From Aliagarivorans taiwanensis DSM 22990 (GTDB taxonomy: Bacteria; Pseudomonadota; Gammaproteobacteria; Enterobacterales; Celerinatantimonadaceae), in NCBI RefSeq assembly GCF_000429505.1, contig NZ_AUBZ01000025.1:1-64000 (forward strand): 64,000 bases of DNA. Reading direction: 5' to 3'. The stretch's first letter is position 1, and each line of letters opens with the position of its first letter. The position numbers and the translations under genes are program-made. Shown here one piece after another: positions 19,933 through 28,207 of the stretch. The notes under the pieces were generated by a model. That model was not told the origin of the DNA. It searched no databases and saw only the letters and a list, made by a program, of their open reading frames with translations.

Positions 19933-20487
19933 TTAGCCACCTTGGACCAGCTTGCGCGCGGGAACGCCTAGCAATTGCTTTTGATGGCCGGTGAGGCGTA
20001 AAAACCGTTCGACCTGATAGGGAGAGAGCACCACAGTGGCAGTATTAACCAGCGGATGACACTGCAAGGCATGCTCATCAATGCGCTGCTCGGAACTAGC
20101 ACCACGCCATAACTCTTCATCGATCCATAGCTCCACCTGACACTCACTATCGTTTATCAGTGCGAGCAACGATACGCAGCCGGGCTGCACACCCAGATAC
20201 AGGGCCAAGCGCTCATCGGAGGCGAAACCCAGTCGCGACAGTTGCTGCTGTTTGGCTAAGGCTTTTAAGTCGACGAGTTTGTCTGCGGGCACCAACAACA
20301 GAAAATGGCGGCGGCCATAGTTATCTCTGAGAAACAGGTTTTTGATTCGCTGACCGGAGCGGTTGAGTTGATACTGCTCGGCGCAGCGCGCGGTGCTAAG
20401 CGCAGGATGCTCCGAGTATTCAAAATCGATCTGCTGCTCACGTAACCATGTGAGCAGCGAATCGTGGGTATATAGCGTTGAGTTCAC
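19933..20487 (-). CDS. YbaK/ProX-type aminoacyl-tRNA deacylase
   Basis: A 184-residue protein of the YbaK/ProXp editing family, which hydrolyses wrongly charged tRNA such as Ala-tRNA(Pro). The segments IKNLFLRDNYGRRHFLLLVP, LSRLGFASDERL and LGVQPGCVSLLALIND match the free-standing ProXp-ala (PrdX) group, and the Lys of IKNLFLRD is the conserved catalytic-region lysine. It works in the cytosol beside prolyl-tRNA synthetase. The gene is a single unit with its own start at ATG 20487. Substrate assignment (Ala- versus Cys-tRNA) is by family resemblance only. Confidence 0.85.
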   Translation of the reverse strand: MNSTLYTHDSLLTWLREQQIDFEYSEHPALSTARCAEQYQLNRSGQRIKNLFLRDNYGRRHFLLLVPADKLVDLKALAKQQQLSRLGFASDERLALYLGVQPGCVSLLALINDSECQVELWIDEELWRGASSEQRIDEHALQCHPLVNTATVVLSPYQVERFLRLTGHQKQLLGVPARKLVQGG

Positions 20488-20527
20488 TGAGGCAACTATA
20501 TCAATCGTTTAGGCCAGTGATACTACC

Positions 20528-21754
20528 TCAAGCCAAGCGCTGCTTAAACGGCTTAAGCTGCTTTTGATAGAAGGCATTGAGCATAGCGCCAGCTAATAAT
20601 GCAGTTGCCGCCCACACCAATAGGCTGATGGCGGCATGCTGATGATCGTGGCTTAAGGTAGGGACAATCTCCCAGCCGAAGTGCTCCACCAGCCAGTTAA
20701 GCAACAGCCCAAACAGTAGCGACACGCCAATGTCGCCCCCGAGATAGGCAGCAAGCGCGCGGTTGCCCAGCTCTTTTTTGACCAAGCCAATGGTGGCAAT
20801 ATTGGTGGCCGGGCCTGCCAACATAAACACCAGCACTGCGCCCGGTGAAATCCCAGCCAGCAAGAAGCCTGCAGCCACCGGGGTGGAAGCGGTGGCGCAG
20901 ATGTACATCGGTACCCCAATCACCGCCATAATCAGCAAGGCTGCTGGCCCCTGCCCCCACTCGGTCAGCCACTGCTGCGGCACGTAGGTTTGTACGATGG
21001 CGGCAAAGAATAAGCCAATAAGCAACCAGCGGTAGGTATCTCCCACCATGTCCACGAAGGCATAGCGCAGCACTTGGCGAATACGCTCCACCAGACCTGG
21101 CGTTGTTGGCGCCTTCGCTTTTGAGCTACAACAGCCGCCGCTCGATGGTTTGGCAGCTGCTTTGTTTTCGCTAGCACAACAGCTGGTTGCCGGTGGCTCT
21201 GCGGTTACGACTTCCGGTTTTGACTTACTGCTACAGCAACTGCTCTCCGCCTTGACTGCGTCGACGTTAGAAGCAGTGGCCTTGCTGGCTGAGGCTTTAG
21301 AAGCGCAGCAACTCTTGCTTGCTGCAGTTGCCGCCGATGCAGCTTGTAGCTCACTATCCTCGCTTCGCCCAACTAATAGCCCGGCGCAGATTGCACTGGT
21401 AATCGCGGCAACTGGGCGTATCACCGCCATAACTGGCCCGAGCATCGCGTAAGAGACCGCCACCGAATCCACCCCGGTTTCCGGCGTGGCCACTAAAAAG
21501 GCGGTGGTCGCGTTTTTCGATGCACCAGCTCTGCGCAGCCCAAGGGCTGCCGGGATCACACCGCAGGAACACAGGGGCAGTGGCGCACCAATCAAGGCGG
21601 CGCGCACCGTGGTTTTTGCATCGGTGCCACCAAGCTTCGACGCCATTAAATCGGCCGGCACAAACTGTTTAATCAAGGCCGCAACGGTGTAGCCGAACAC
21701 CAACCAGGGCGCGGCCACCACAAACAGGTCGAACAGGTTAGTCAACAAACTCAT
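20528..21754 (-). CDS. PF03773 permease (ArsP-like) with a four-fold Cys-Cys linker
   Basis: A 408-residue membrane permease of the ArsP_1/DUF318 family, whose members export metals or organo-arsenicals. The N-terminal half has the conserved membrane motif PLPLCSCGVIPAALGLRRAG (residues 59-78). The C-terminal half has YICATASTPVAAGFLLAG. Between the halves lies a hydrophilic Ala/Ser/Lys-rich linker (about 131-220) with four vicinal cysteine pairs, at 149-150, 173-174, 192-193 and 208-209, each in a (S/G)CC(A/S)S context. ATG 21754 lies inside the end of the upstream regulator gene behind GGAGG, so translation is coupled. The linker and ZntR-like regulator point to a thiophilic metal. Confidence 0.88.
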   Translation of the reverse strand: MSLLTNLFDLFVVAAPWLVFGYTVAALIKQFVPADLMASKLGGTDAKTTVRAALIGAPLPLCSCGVIPAALGLRRAGASKNATTAFLVATPETGVDSVAVSYAMLGPVMAVIRPVAAITSAICAGLLVGRSEDSELQAASAATAASKSCCASKASASKATASNVDAVKAESSCCSSKSKPEVVTAEPPATSCCASENKAAAKPSSGGCCSSKAKAPTTPGLVERIRQVLRYAFVDMVGDTYRWLLIGLFFAAIVQTYVPQQWLTEWGQGPAALLIMAVIGVPMYICATASTPVAAGFLLAGISPGAVLVFMLAGPATNIATIGLVKKELGNRALAAYLGGDIGVSLLFGLLLNWLVEHFGWEIVPTLSHDHQHAAISLLVWAATALLAGAMLNAFYQKQLKPFKQRLA

Positions 21755-22145
21755 CGAGGGCCTCCAGAATCGCACAATGGGTGGCTAGCTCGTCACTACC
21801 GCAGCACGCCGCACTTAAATCACTGAGGGAGCGCTCAAAGGCCTGCAGCTCGGCAAGCTTCTCTTTCACCTTGGCCAGTTTGAGGTCGACGATGTCTTTT
21901 ACTTCGCGACAGGTCGACTCTTCGGCATGGGCTTTAAGGTGCACCATCTCGCGCATATCGCTGTTGGACAAGCCCGCTTGCTTGCCGCGCAGCACAAAGC
22001 GAAGCTGTCGCTCGTGGAGCGAGTTGTAGTAGCGGTAGCCGTTGTCGGCCCGCTCCGCGGGGGCAATGATCCCTTCGCGTTCATAAAAACGCAGTGTGGC
22101 CTGACTGAGGCCAAGGCGTTTGGCGAGTTCACCTATTTGATACAT
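21738..22145 (-). CDS. MerR-family metal-responsive regulator, ZntR-like
   Basis: A 135-residue MerR-type activator that twists a long-spacer promoter when it binds metal. The N-terminal winged helix begins MYQIGELAKRLGLSQATLRFYE. The C-terminal effector region holds Cys79, Cys114, Cys115, His123 and Cys124. In E. coli ZntR the ligands are Cys79, Cys114, Cys115, His119 and Cys124. Here position 119 is Glu, but a His lies at 123. This suggests zinc, cadmium or lead sensing with altered geometry. Its own promoter has a fitting operator. The gene overlaps the permease it presumably controls by 17 bases. Confidence 0.9.
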   Translation of the reverse strand: MYQIGELAKRLGLSQATLRFYEREGIIAPAERADNGYRYYNSLHERQLRFVLRGKQAGLSNSDMREMVHLKAHAEESTCREVKDIVDLKLAKVKEKLAELQAFERSLSDLSAACCGSDELATHCAILEALDEFVD

Positions 22146-22176
22146 CGTCGATCTCGGTGGATGGATAACAGCTTAA

Positions 22177-22207
22177 GGTTAAACCCTAAAGCAATGTTTA
22201 AGGTCAA
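22177..22207 (-). promoter_or_regulatory. MerR-type promoter and operator of the regulator-permease operon
   Basis: On the minus strand TTGACC (22202-22207) is followed 19 bases later by TTAACC (22177-22182). Between them lies the near-palindrome ACCTTAAA-CATTGC-TTTAGGGT (22183-22204, one mismatch). An over-long spacer filled by a dyad is the hallmark of MerR-activated promoters. The predicted leader is about 25 bases. Confidence 0.72.
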
Positions 22208-22523
22208 GCCTATAGGTGCAATTAAATGCCACGAAAAATTCATCTCTCGCAAAGCATTTGGGTTAACCAATTAGATCTTGTCGGTTTGCCGCTGTAAGCC
22301 AGTTTGTTAGTAAAGTATCTAGCAGATGTAAACAACACCTGCAGATCAACTGGATTTTGAGTGTTCACTGTCACTTTTAACTAAGTTGACGCGCGATTGT
22401 GGTGAGTAAAAACTGGTCATTCCACTTCCCAATGTGGTAAAACACTTGCGATATTAGCTTACTAATTGATATTTCGGGCAATTTTTCCTCAATACAGATA
22501 GATTGCCCCTGCAAGGAAGCCAC
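22208..22523. other. Intergenic region upstream of the chemoreceptor gene, nothing further seen
   Basis: Apart from the MerR-type promoter just upstream, I see no gene and no clear sigma-28 or sigma-54 site for the chemoreceptor. TAAAG at 22310-22314 lacks a GCCGATAA partner. Confidence 0.4.
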
Positions 22524-24509
22524 ATGAAACTCTCAGTCGTCACACGCATTGTCGCCGGTTTCGCGATCCTGCTGCTTATGCTGGCAGCAATTGCAACCAT
22601 GGCGCGACTCAATGTCCGCCAGCTGCAAGCGCAACTCAACATTACGGTGCAAGAGCTGGCCCCCATGGCCGAGCAAGCCAACCAGCTCAGTGGCTTGCTG
22701 CTCGATAGTGCCCGTCAGGTGAGCATTCACAGCGTTGCTAACGCCGCCGAGCAGCGCCGCTTTAGGGAGCAGCAGGTCGAGGTGGCCGCGCAAGGATTTC
22801 GCGAGCGTTTAAGCGCCTTGCAGAGCCTGGCCAGCAACTACCCACGAGTCACTGAGCAACTGCAACAGCTTGAGGCACCCATCCAGCACTTACAAGCAAC
22901 AGCAGAGCACCAGCTCGCCTTGCGCGAGCAAGCGGTTCTGGCCGAGTCGCAGCAAGCCCAATTGCGCAGCGAGTTTAACAAACGTTGGGTATCGCTCATC
23001 GATGAACTGGGTTTCTTGTTCGACATGGTAGATGAGACCGATGAGTGGCTGATTACCGGCATAGAAAATGACGCGCGGTCTCTGTTAGCCCTAGCCGAGA
23101 AGCTATTCGTGATGCACGATCCAGCGCAGTTTGCCAATCAGATGCCGGTGCTGGAAGGCTATCGCGGGTCGCTTGAGCAAAAATACCAACAGCTACAGCA
23201 AAGCGACGCCGATACCGCGAGCGAGCTTAGCGCCAGCTTCGAGTTACTGGCAACCAGCTTCAGTGACCAAGGCAGCTTTGGCCTGCTAGCCACCCAGCAA
23301 CAGCTGCAGCATCAGCAGCAGACTCAGCTGGAGCTGCTCAATCAACAGACCGACCAAGCGCTTGTGCAGTTAGAGCAGCTATCGCAGGCGATCAATGACA
23401 TTATCACTCAGGCCTCAATAGACGCCCGCAAGTCGGCAAACCGCGCCACCTGGCGCACCGTCAGCGTTGCGGCCTTTGCACTGCTACTGTCGGTGGTCGT
23501 AATCGCCAGCATTGTTACCAGCATCCGCAAGCCCCTTAAATCGACTCTGACGGCGATTCAGCGCATGGCCAAGGGCGATTTCAGCCAAACACCGCAGGCC
23601 ACCAGCCAAGACGAATTTGGCCAGATTGCACGTAACCTTTGCGAGCTTAATCTGCAAGTCAGTAAGATCATCAGCAACGTTAATCACCAAGCCAACTCGC
23701 TGGCGCAAAGCGCCCAGCAAGGTATGACCACCAGTCAACACACCCATCAACTCCTCTCCAGCCAACAGCAGCAAAGCCTGCAAGTAAGCGACGCGGTGGA
23801 TGTTATGGAGCAAGGCGTTAGCGAAGTGGTTCATCAAGCCATCGAGAGTGAGCAATCCATTGAGCAGCTCGACCAGCTCACCCGACAGGGGCAAGATGCC
23901 GCTAAGGTCACTCTGCAAAGCAGTCAGGAACTGCAACAAGCCATGGACGATGCCAGCGCGCAGGTCCAGCAGGTTAAAGAGCAGAGCCTGGGCATCAATG
24001 CCATCGTCGATATGATCCGCGGCCTGTCCGAGCAAACCAACCTACTGGCCCTCAATGCTGCCATTGAGGCAGCACGGGCCGGCGAACAAGGTCGCGGTTT
24101 TGCGGTAGTGGCCGACGAAGTGAGAACGCTGGCCGCCAGCAGCCAGGCCTCCACCGATGACATCCTCGAAGTGGTCGAGGGCTTACAAAAAGGCGCCCAA
24201 TCAGCCATGGATCTTATGCAACAGGGCGAGACGCTGGTACAGAGCTGTATGGTCAGCGCCCAACAAAGCGAAGCGCAGTTGCTGGAAGTAGCCAAGTTGT
24301 TGGCTAGCGTTCGAAGCCATAGCGTGGATATTGCTGCCAACGCCAAAGAGAAGCATCAGGTAGCGGTGAATGTTAGCAAGCACGTGAAAACCATTGTCGA
24401 ACTGGGAGAGCAGGCGGGCTTCGATGCCAATCGCAACCTCGATGTGAGCGAGTCGCTGCAGCGCCAATCCCAAGAGCAGCTCGAAGCCTTGGCGGGCTTT
24501 AAGCTTTAA
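22524..24509 (+). CDS. Methyl-accepting chemotaxis protein
   Basis: A 661-residue membrane chemoreceptor that passes ligand signals to CheA/CheW. TM1 is at about residues 9-28 ([19 protein letters not shown]). A long helical, Gln-rich periplasmic sensor covers about 30-310. TM2 is near 320-340. HAMP begins at [21 protein letters not shown]. The cytoplasmic signalling tip is [20 protein letters not shown] followed by [18 protein letters not shown] 22524 is preceded by AAGGAA. No C-terminal NWETF-like pentapeptide is present (it ends AGFKL), so it probably depends on other receptors for methylation enzymes. The sensor has no recognisable PAS or Cache motif, so the ligand is unknown. Confidence 0.93.
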   Translation: MKLSVVTRIVAGFAILLLMLAAIATMARLNVRQLQAQLNITVQELAPMAEQANQLSGLLLDSARQVSIHSVANAAEQRRFREQQVEVAAQGFRERLSALQSLASNYPRVTEQLQQLEAPIQHLQATAEHQLALREQAVLAESQQAQLRSEFNKRWVSLIDELGFLFDMVDETDEWLITGIENDARSLLALAEKLFVMHDPAQFANQMPVLEGYRGSLEQKYQQLQQSDADTASELSASFELLATSFSDQGSFGLLATQQQLQHQQQTQLELLNQQTDQALVQLEQLSQAINDIITQASIDARKSANRATWRTVSVAAFALLLSVVVIASIVTSIRKPLKSTLTAIQRMAKGDFSQTPQATSQDEFGQIARNLCELNLQVSKIISNVNHQANSLAQSAQQGMTTSQHTHQLLSSQQQQSLQVSDAVDVMEQGVSEVVHQAIESEQSIEQLDQLTRQGQDAAKVTLQSSQELQQAMDDASAQVQQVKEQSLGINAIVDMIRGLSEQTNLLALNAAIEAARAGEQGRGFAVVADEVRTLAASSQASTDDILEVVEGLQKGAQSAMDLMQQGETLVQSCMVSAQQSEAQLLEVAKLLASVRSHSVDIAANAKEKHQVAVNVSKHVKTIVELGEQAGFDANRNLDVSESLQRQSQEQLEALAGFKL

Positions 24510-24562
24510 GCGCCATGTTTGAAACGAATGTTGATACGCGTGTTGAAACGCATATACGGAAA

Positions 24563-24590
24563 CGCCCGAGCTTATTAGTCTCGGGCGCTT
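24563..24590 (+). terminator. Terminator after the chemoreceptor gene
   Basis: CGCCCGAG, nine-base loop, CTCGGGCG, then CTTCTTCT: 8-bp GC-rich stem with a mixed pyrimidine tail. It may also serve the convergent GNAT gene. Confidence 0.65.
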
Positions 24591-24624
24591 CTTCTGACAA
24601 AGAGTGACGGGCTTAGCCGGCGGC

Positions 24625-25056
24625 TCAACGTGTCATATGGAGTATGGGAAAGGGTTTGCCCATATCATCAAGCGGCGAGCGCGATACCACATGGAAGCCC
24701 ATGTGCTGGTAGAACGCGACCGCCTCAGGGTTTTGCTCATTTACATCCACCTTATTCACACTCAGCTCAGCCACAGCAAAGTTCAGCAGTGCGCTGCCTA
24801 TCCCTTTGCCTCTGGCTGAATCGAGTACGAACAGCATCTCTACCTTGCCGCCTTGGCAGCCGATAAAGCCTTCAATCGCACCAGCGCTTGTCTTAACGCA
24901 ATGCAGTGCCACATTCGGGAAGCCGTGTTCGATAATCAGCGGTTTAAAAAACGCAATATCGTCTTCTGTGATAAAGGTGTGAGTCGCCCGGACTGAATCT
25001 TCCCACACCGCCAACAGCTCGGCGTATTCGTGTGGAAATGCTGGTTCAACATGCAT
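24625..25056 (-). CDS. GNAT-family N-acetyltransferase, YjaB-like
   Basis: A 143-residue acyl-CoA-dependent acetyltransferase. It resembles E. coli YjaB over its length: EDSVRATHTFI near the start, the acetyl-CoA loop ARGKGIGSALLNFAV (the R/Q-x-x-G-x-G/A motif) at about residues 82-96, then VDVNEQNPEAVAFYQHMGF and SPLDDMGKPFPILHM at the end. The substrate of YjaB-type enzymes is not established. ATG 25056 is followed by a divergent HopJ-type gene, so the two share a promoter region of about 170 bases. Confidence 0.85.
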   Translation of the reverse strand: MHVEPAFPHEYAELLAVWEDSVRATHTFITEDDIAFFKPLIIEHGFPNVALHCVKTSAGAIEGFIGCQGGKVEMLFVLDSARGKGIGSALLNFAVAELSVNKVDVNEQNPEAVAFYQHMGFHVVSRSPLDDMGKPFPILHMTR

Positions 25057-25230
25057 AATGACTACTCTTGTTGTTCTGCAATCCAGTTAGGGGCGCGCAG
25101 TATAGCAATAGCCGTAAGCCCCTTCAACGCGGGGGCTGCATGCTTATTAAGGGCAATAGGGCGGGCAATTGAAGTTCACCGCATATCCGGTAAACTAGCG
25201 CTTTTTCATCGGATGAGCCGACCTATCACT

Positions 25231-25578
25231 ATGGAACTTAGCGATTTTTTACAGCAGCTGGCGAGCGCGCCAGAAGCCATTGCCTTTAGCCAAACCATGG
25301 CCGTGATTGACCAACACTATGACTTTGAGGCGACGGCCTTTGCTAACGGTGCCCAGCAAAACGCTGCCGGAGAAAACAATGGCTCATGTAAAATACTGGC
25401 CTTCGCCGAGCTGCATCAGCTAAGCCCCGCGCAAACCCTACACCTGTTCGGTGACTACTACCGCAAAGATGTGCTCGCGAACCCGCAAGGGAGTGATCAT
25501 CAAAACATCCGCCAGTTTATGCAACATGGCTGGGACGGCGTAAGTTTCGACAGCACGCCGCTAAGCGCTATGGCTTAA
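25231..25578 (+). CDS. HopJ-type III effector family protein
   Basis: A 115-residue cytosolic protein of the family named after Pseudomonas HopJ. It is widespread in Gammaproteobacteria that lack type III secretion, so an effector role is unlikely here. Typical stretches are AFSQTMAVIDQHYDFEATAF, GSCKILAFAELHQL, FGDYYRKDVL and SDHQNIRQFMQHGWDGVSF. I start at ATG 25231, where family members begin (MELxxF). An in-frame ATG at 25213 adds six residues, and neither has a clear ribosome site. The function is unknown. It is a single gene. Confidence 0.82.
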   Translation: MELSDFLQQLASAPEAIAFSQTMAVIDQHYDFEATAFANGAQQNAAGENNGSCKILAFAELHQLSPAQTLHLFGDYYRKDVLANPQGSDHQNIRQFMQHGWDGVSFDSTPLSAMA

Positions 25579-25599
25579 ACGGCTATCAGCGAGGCTACG

Positions 25600-26301
25600 C
25601 TAGGGCACCTCTTCAGGCCTTAGCAGCACATAACGAGAGCCATCAAAAGCCAGATAGAAGTCAATCCCCGCTTCAGTGGGGATCACCATCACTTGCTCAG
25701 CCAGTTGTCGGTAACGCTGCTCGCTGAGCATATCGGCGACCACCTCTTTACCGGCGTTTGATAAGCCCAAGCTCGCCCCATGGAAATCCCATTGGCAGGA
25801 GTAAAGCAAGTGCATGGTCTCATTGTCACCGGCAACGACCAGCAGCATGTCGCTGGCGCGCTCTAGCAGGCAAGACGAATCGGCCGTTGCCGAATACTCA
25901 AGCACTTCACCATTGGTGATATCAAAGCGCTCGGCAACCATAAAGATATTGGATTTTAGATTGCGATCGAGGGCGACAGAACGAGATTGAATCAGGTTAA
26001 CGATGGCAACGTTCGCCCTGCCCACCCCGAAATTAGTCACATCATCCTCATCGGGGCTCTCATTGGCTGGGGCTGGCTCGGGTGATGGCTCAGATGTTTG
26101 CTCAGATGAGTGCGAAGGGGCGGTCTCTGCAGCAGCTTGACCAGTGAAGCTATCACTATCAGGGCTTGGTACAGCGGGCTTCGCCTGTTCTAGCACAGCA
26201 CTTTGCTTAGCGGCATCGCTCTCTTTCCAAAATCCGTGATAGACAACAAAGCCCAACAGATAGACAAGGACCAACAGTGAGAAAATCGACGGTTTTTTCA
26301 T
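25600..26301 (-). CDS. Membrane-anchored protein with a Pro/Ser/Glu-rich linker, unknown function
   Basis: I do not recognise the family. The 233-residue protein starts with an uncleaved hydrophobic anchor (about residues 6-22, IFSLLVLVYLLGFVVYHGF). A disordered acidic linker rich in Ser, Pro, Ala and Glu follows (about 30-88), and then a globular domain of about 140 residues with two cysteines (Cys of SSCLLER and of YSCQWDF), probably in the periplasm. ATG 26301 overlaps the stop of the upstream DUF3592 gene (ATGA), so the pair is translationally coupled and likely works together at the membrane. Confidence 0.65.
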   Translation of the reverse strand: MKKPSIFSLLVLVYLLGFVVYHGFWKESDAAKQSAVLEQAKPAVPSPDSDSFTGQAAAETAPSHSSEQTSEPSPEPAPANESPDEDDVTNFGVGRANVAIVNLIQSRSVALDRNLKSNIFMVAERFDITNGEVLEYSATADSSCLLERASDMLLVVAGDNETMHLLYSCQWDFHGASLGLSNAGKEVVADMLSEQRYRQLAEQVMVIPTEAGIDFYLAFDGSRYVLLRPEEVP

Positions 26302-26726
26302 AGTGCCCCCATTAGGTAAGCGGCCCCCCAGAGCACAGATATCCCCCCAGCACTCATCACAGCCAACACGACAAATGCGCGCTGACTGCACAGTGACATA
26401 AGCGAGGCTTGTTCAGGCTTGCGAGGGTTCACCCAGACCGCAACACGGGCACCGGCCGGATACTGCTCGTGTAAGGCTTGAGCGCTATCGAGCTCACGTT
26501 GAGTATTGTGAAACGGGTAAGCGATACGCTGGCCTTGGTAGCTGCGGCCAGCAAACAGATAGCGATAGCGTAGCTGATTGCGATATATATAGCTGTCGGG
26601 GAGGCGCTCATGGACCACCTCAGAGTGCTCGATAACCGCTTCGCTCGCCGTCCAGTCCATCACGCTGCGCAGCTTGTACAAGCTCCAGAAAACAAACAGT
26701 GTGCTCGCCACTAATCCTATCAACAT
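26298..26726 (-). CDS. DUF3592 membrane protein
   Basis: A 142-residue protein with a hydrophobic segment at each end. A central soluble domain between them (EAVIEHSEVVHERL, then YRYLFAGRSYQGQRIAYP and YPAGARVAVWVNPRKPEQASL) is characteristic of DUF3592. The closing NPxxPexA motif is the family's signature. The function is unknown. ATG 26726 is chosen because GGAGGGC precedes it; an in-frame ATG at 26744 has no such site. First gene of a coupled pair with the anchored protein at 25600. Confidence 0.75.
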   Translation of the reverse strand: MLIGLVASTLFVFWSLYKLRSVMDWTASEAVIEHSEVVHERLPDSYIYRNQLRYRYLFAGRSYQGQRIAYPFHNTQRELDSAQALHEQYPAGARVAVWVNPRKPEQASLMSLCSQRAFVVLAVMSAGGISVLWGAAYLMGAL

Positions 26727-26828
26727 GCCCTGCCCTCCATACATCTTCTTAACTGGCTGGGGTAAATCGTAAGCGTATGATAGTACAAGCTATTGTTTTC
26801 GTTTACATCCTAAAAAGGTGTTTAGGCC

Positions 26829-27014
26829 TTAACGCCACTGGTTGATCTGAGCATGATAGTAGAAACCGGCGTCATTCAATCGCTCTTTCAGGCCTGACTC
26901 ATCCATCTCAAAACGTGAACAGAGCTGATGGTAATCGTTGTCGAGGTTGCGCAACTGCATGTTGAGGATCGACACCAGCATATTGATATCCATAGTTTGC
27001 CAGTTTTCGAACAT
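26829..27014 (-). CDS. DUF4250 small protein
   Basis: A 61-residue cytosolic protein beginning MFENWQTMDINMLVSILNMQ and continuing LRNLDNDYHQLCSRFEMDESGLKERL, the pattern of DUF4250. The family is short, helical and of unknown function, and a MFENxxxMD start is nearly constant. The start is supported by a purine-rich stretch (AAGGAGTAGC) before ATG 27014. It lies nine bases after the DUF2061 gene on the same strand, so both are in one operon with a Fur-like site upstream. Confidence 0.82.
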   Translation of the reverse strand: MFENWQTMDINMLVSILNMQLRNLDNDYHQLCSRFEMDESGLKERLNDAGFYYHAQINQWR

Positions 27015-27023
27015 TGCTACTCC

Positions 27024-27221
27024 TTAGTGAGCGTGCCCAACCTTCGGGCCGCCCATATTCATTTTATTCCAGGCCTTTTCATGGAAGAAGAAGGCGACAG
27101 TATTGACCGCAGGCTCTACCAAGGCGACTAAACCGCCGATGACAAAGTCACCAGTCAAAGCCCAAGTTACTAAAAACGCGACAGAAAAATGCATAATGGC
27201 GAAGCTGATAGTCTTTTTCAT
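27024..27221 (-). CDS. DUF2061 small membrane protein
   Basis: A 65-residue membrane protein with two hydrophobic segments (about residues 5-25 and 28-48). The first segment reads SFAIMHFSVAFLVTWALTGD. The end of the second, EPAVNTVAFFFHEKAWNK, is the diagnostic DUF2061 stretch with a conserved His-Glu-x-x-Trp. The function is unknown. A strong AGGTTAAC ribosome site precedes ATG 27221. It is the first gene of a two-gene operon with DUF4250. Confidence 0.82.
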   Translation of the reverse strand: MKKTISFAIMHFSVAFLVTWALTGDFVIGGLVALVEPAVNTVAFFFHEKAWNKMNMGGPKVGHAH

Positions 27222-27263
27222 GTTAACCTCCGAAGCGAGTCGGTAATTGCTAATCTCAAGACC

Positions 27264-27284
27264 AAATGTAAACCATTCTCATTT
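27264..27284 (-). promoter_or_regulatory. Fur-box-like site upstream of the DUF2061-DUF4250 operon
   Basis: The minus strand reads AAATGAGAATGGTTTACATT, close to the 7-1-7 Fur inverted repeat (TGAGAAT, then a near-mirror TTTACA). It lies about 45-65 bases before the DUF2061 start, where a promoter is expected. The match is imperfect in the right arm. Confidence 0.45.
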
Positions 27285-27345
27285 GCATTTGAAGGGGTTT
27301 TTTCTTATCACATTTATTGAATGTATCTATCGGTATAGCAGACGC

Positions 27346-28077
27346 CTACAGCTGCTGCCGTGTTGCAGCCAGCACAATTTCACGAATACACACATGTTGT
27401 GGCTGTTGATAGACGTAGACGATGTTCTCGGCAACGTCCTCTGCGCTAAGAATACCGCCGATAGATTCCGCCCACTGGTCCTGTCCCTGCTTAAACTCAG
27501 GCTTTTGGTTGCTCTCTAGCAAGGCGGTTTCGATAGCACCGGGGGCGATGGTGCTCAAACGCACGTTGTGCTGGGAGAGCTCTTCGCGCAGTCCTTCACC
27601 AATGCTATGAACCGCATGTTTGCTACCACAGTAGACGGTTTGGTTGGGAATGAGCTTGTGGCCACCGAGCGAGCCCATATTGATAATGGTGCCCTTCTCT
27701 CGGGCAATCATGCCGGTCAGCACCGCTTGAATGCCGTTCAGCATGCCCATCACATTCACCTTGAACATGAGCGCAAAGTCGCTGCTTTGCTGGTTAGCCA
27801 CACTGTCCATGCGGATCACGCCGGCATTGTTGACGATGCAATCTACCGGCCCGAACTCACGCTCGGCCTGTTGAACCGCCTCGGTCATCGCTGGGCCATC
27901 ACTCACGTCCACCTGCAACGCCATGGAATGCGGGAGTGACAAACTCACCACCACATCCACCTTGAGGTCGAGCAACAACAAGGCATGACCCAGTTCACTA
28001 AAGCGCTTTGCACAGGCCAGGCCCACCCCTGAGTTGGCGCCGGTGATCACCACCAGCTCCTTTTGTCGTTGTGTCAT
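27346..28077 (-). CDS. Short-chain dehydrogenase/reductase
   Basis: A 243-residue classical SDR oxidoreductase using NAD(P)H. Cofactor loop TGANSGVG sits at about residues 12-19, NNAG near 85, the catalytic Ser in MGSLGG near 138 and the YxxxK pair in YCGSK near 152. LLDLKVD after strand 2 carries an acidic residue, which tends to favour NAD(H). ATG 28077 is chosen because GGGACG lies just before it. It resembles the YdfG/serine-dehydrogenase-like group (IAPGAIETAL, and a C-terminal VAENIVYVYQQPQHV), which act on 3-hydroxy acids, but the substrate is uncertain. Single gene. Confidence 0.88.
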   Translation of the reverse strand: MTQRQKELVVITGANSGVGLACAKRFSELGHALLLLDLKVDVVVSLSLPHSMALQVDVSDGPAMTEAVQQAEREFGPVDCIVNNAGVIRMDSVANQQSSDFALMFKVNVMGMLNGIQAVLTGMIAREKGTIINMGSLGGHKLIPNQTVYCGSKHAVHSIGEGLREELSQHNVRLSTIAPGAIETALLESNQKPEFKQGQDQWAESIGGILSAEDVAENIVYVYQQPQHVCIREIVLAATRQQL

Positions 28078-28207
28078 TAACGTCCCTATCAATTCATGAA
28101 ACCGGTTACAAACATAACTTGCGTGGGAGAAAACGCAAGCAGTTATAGAGGATTCGGTTCACAACAACGCATAAGGCTATGCGAGAAGCTGGCTCAAACA
28201 GCAAGGA

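Noticed and set aside
22300..22523. Sigma-28 (FliA) promoter for the chemoreceptor
   Set aside because: TAAAG occurs but no GCCGATAA element at the right distance.
25231..25578. A type III effector as the name HopJ suggests
   Set aside because: No secretion genes are nearby and the family is common in non-pathogens; only the family name is kept.
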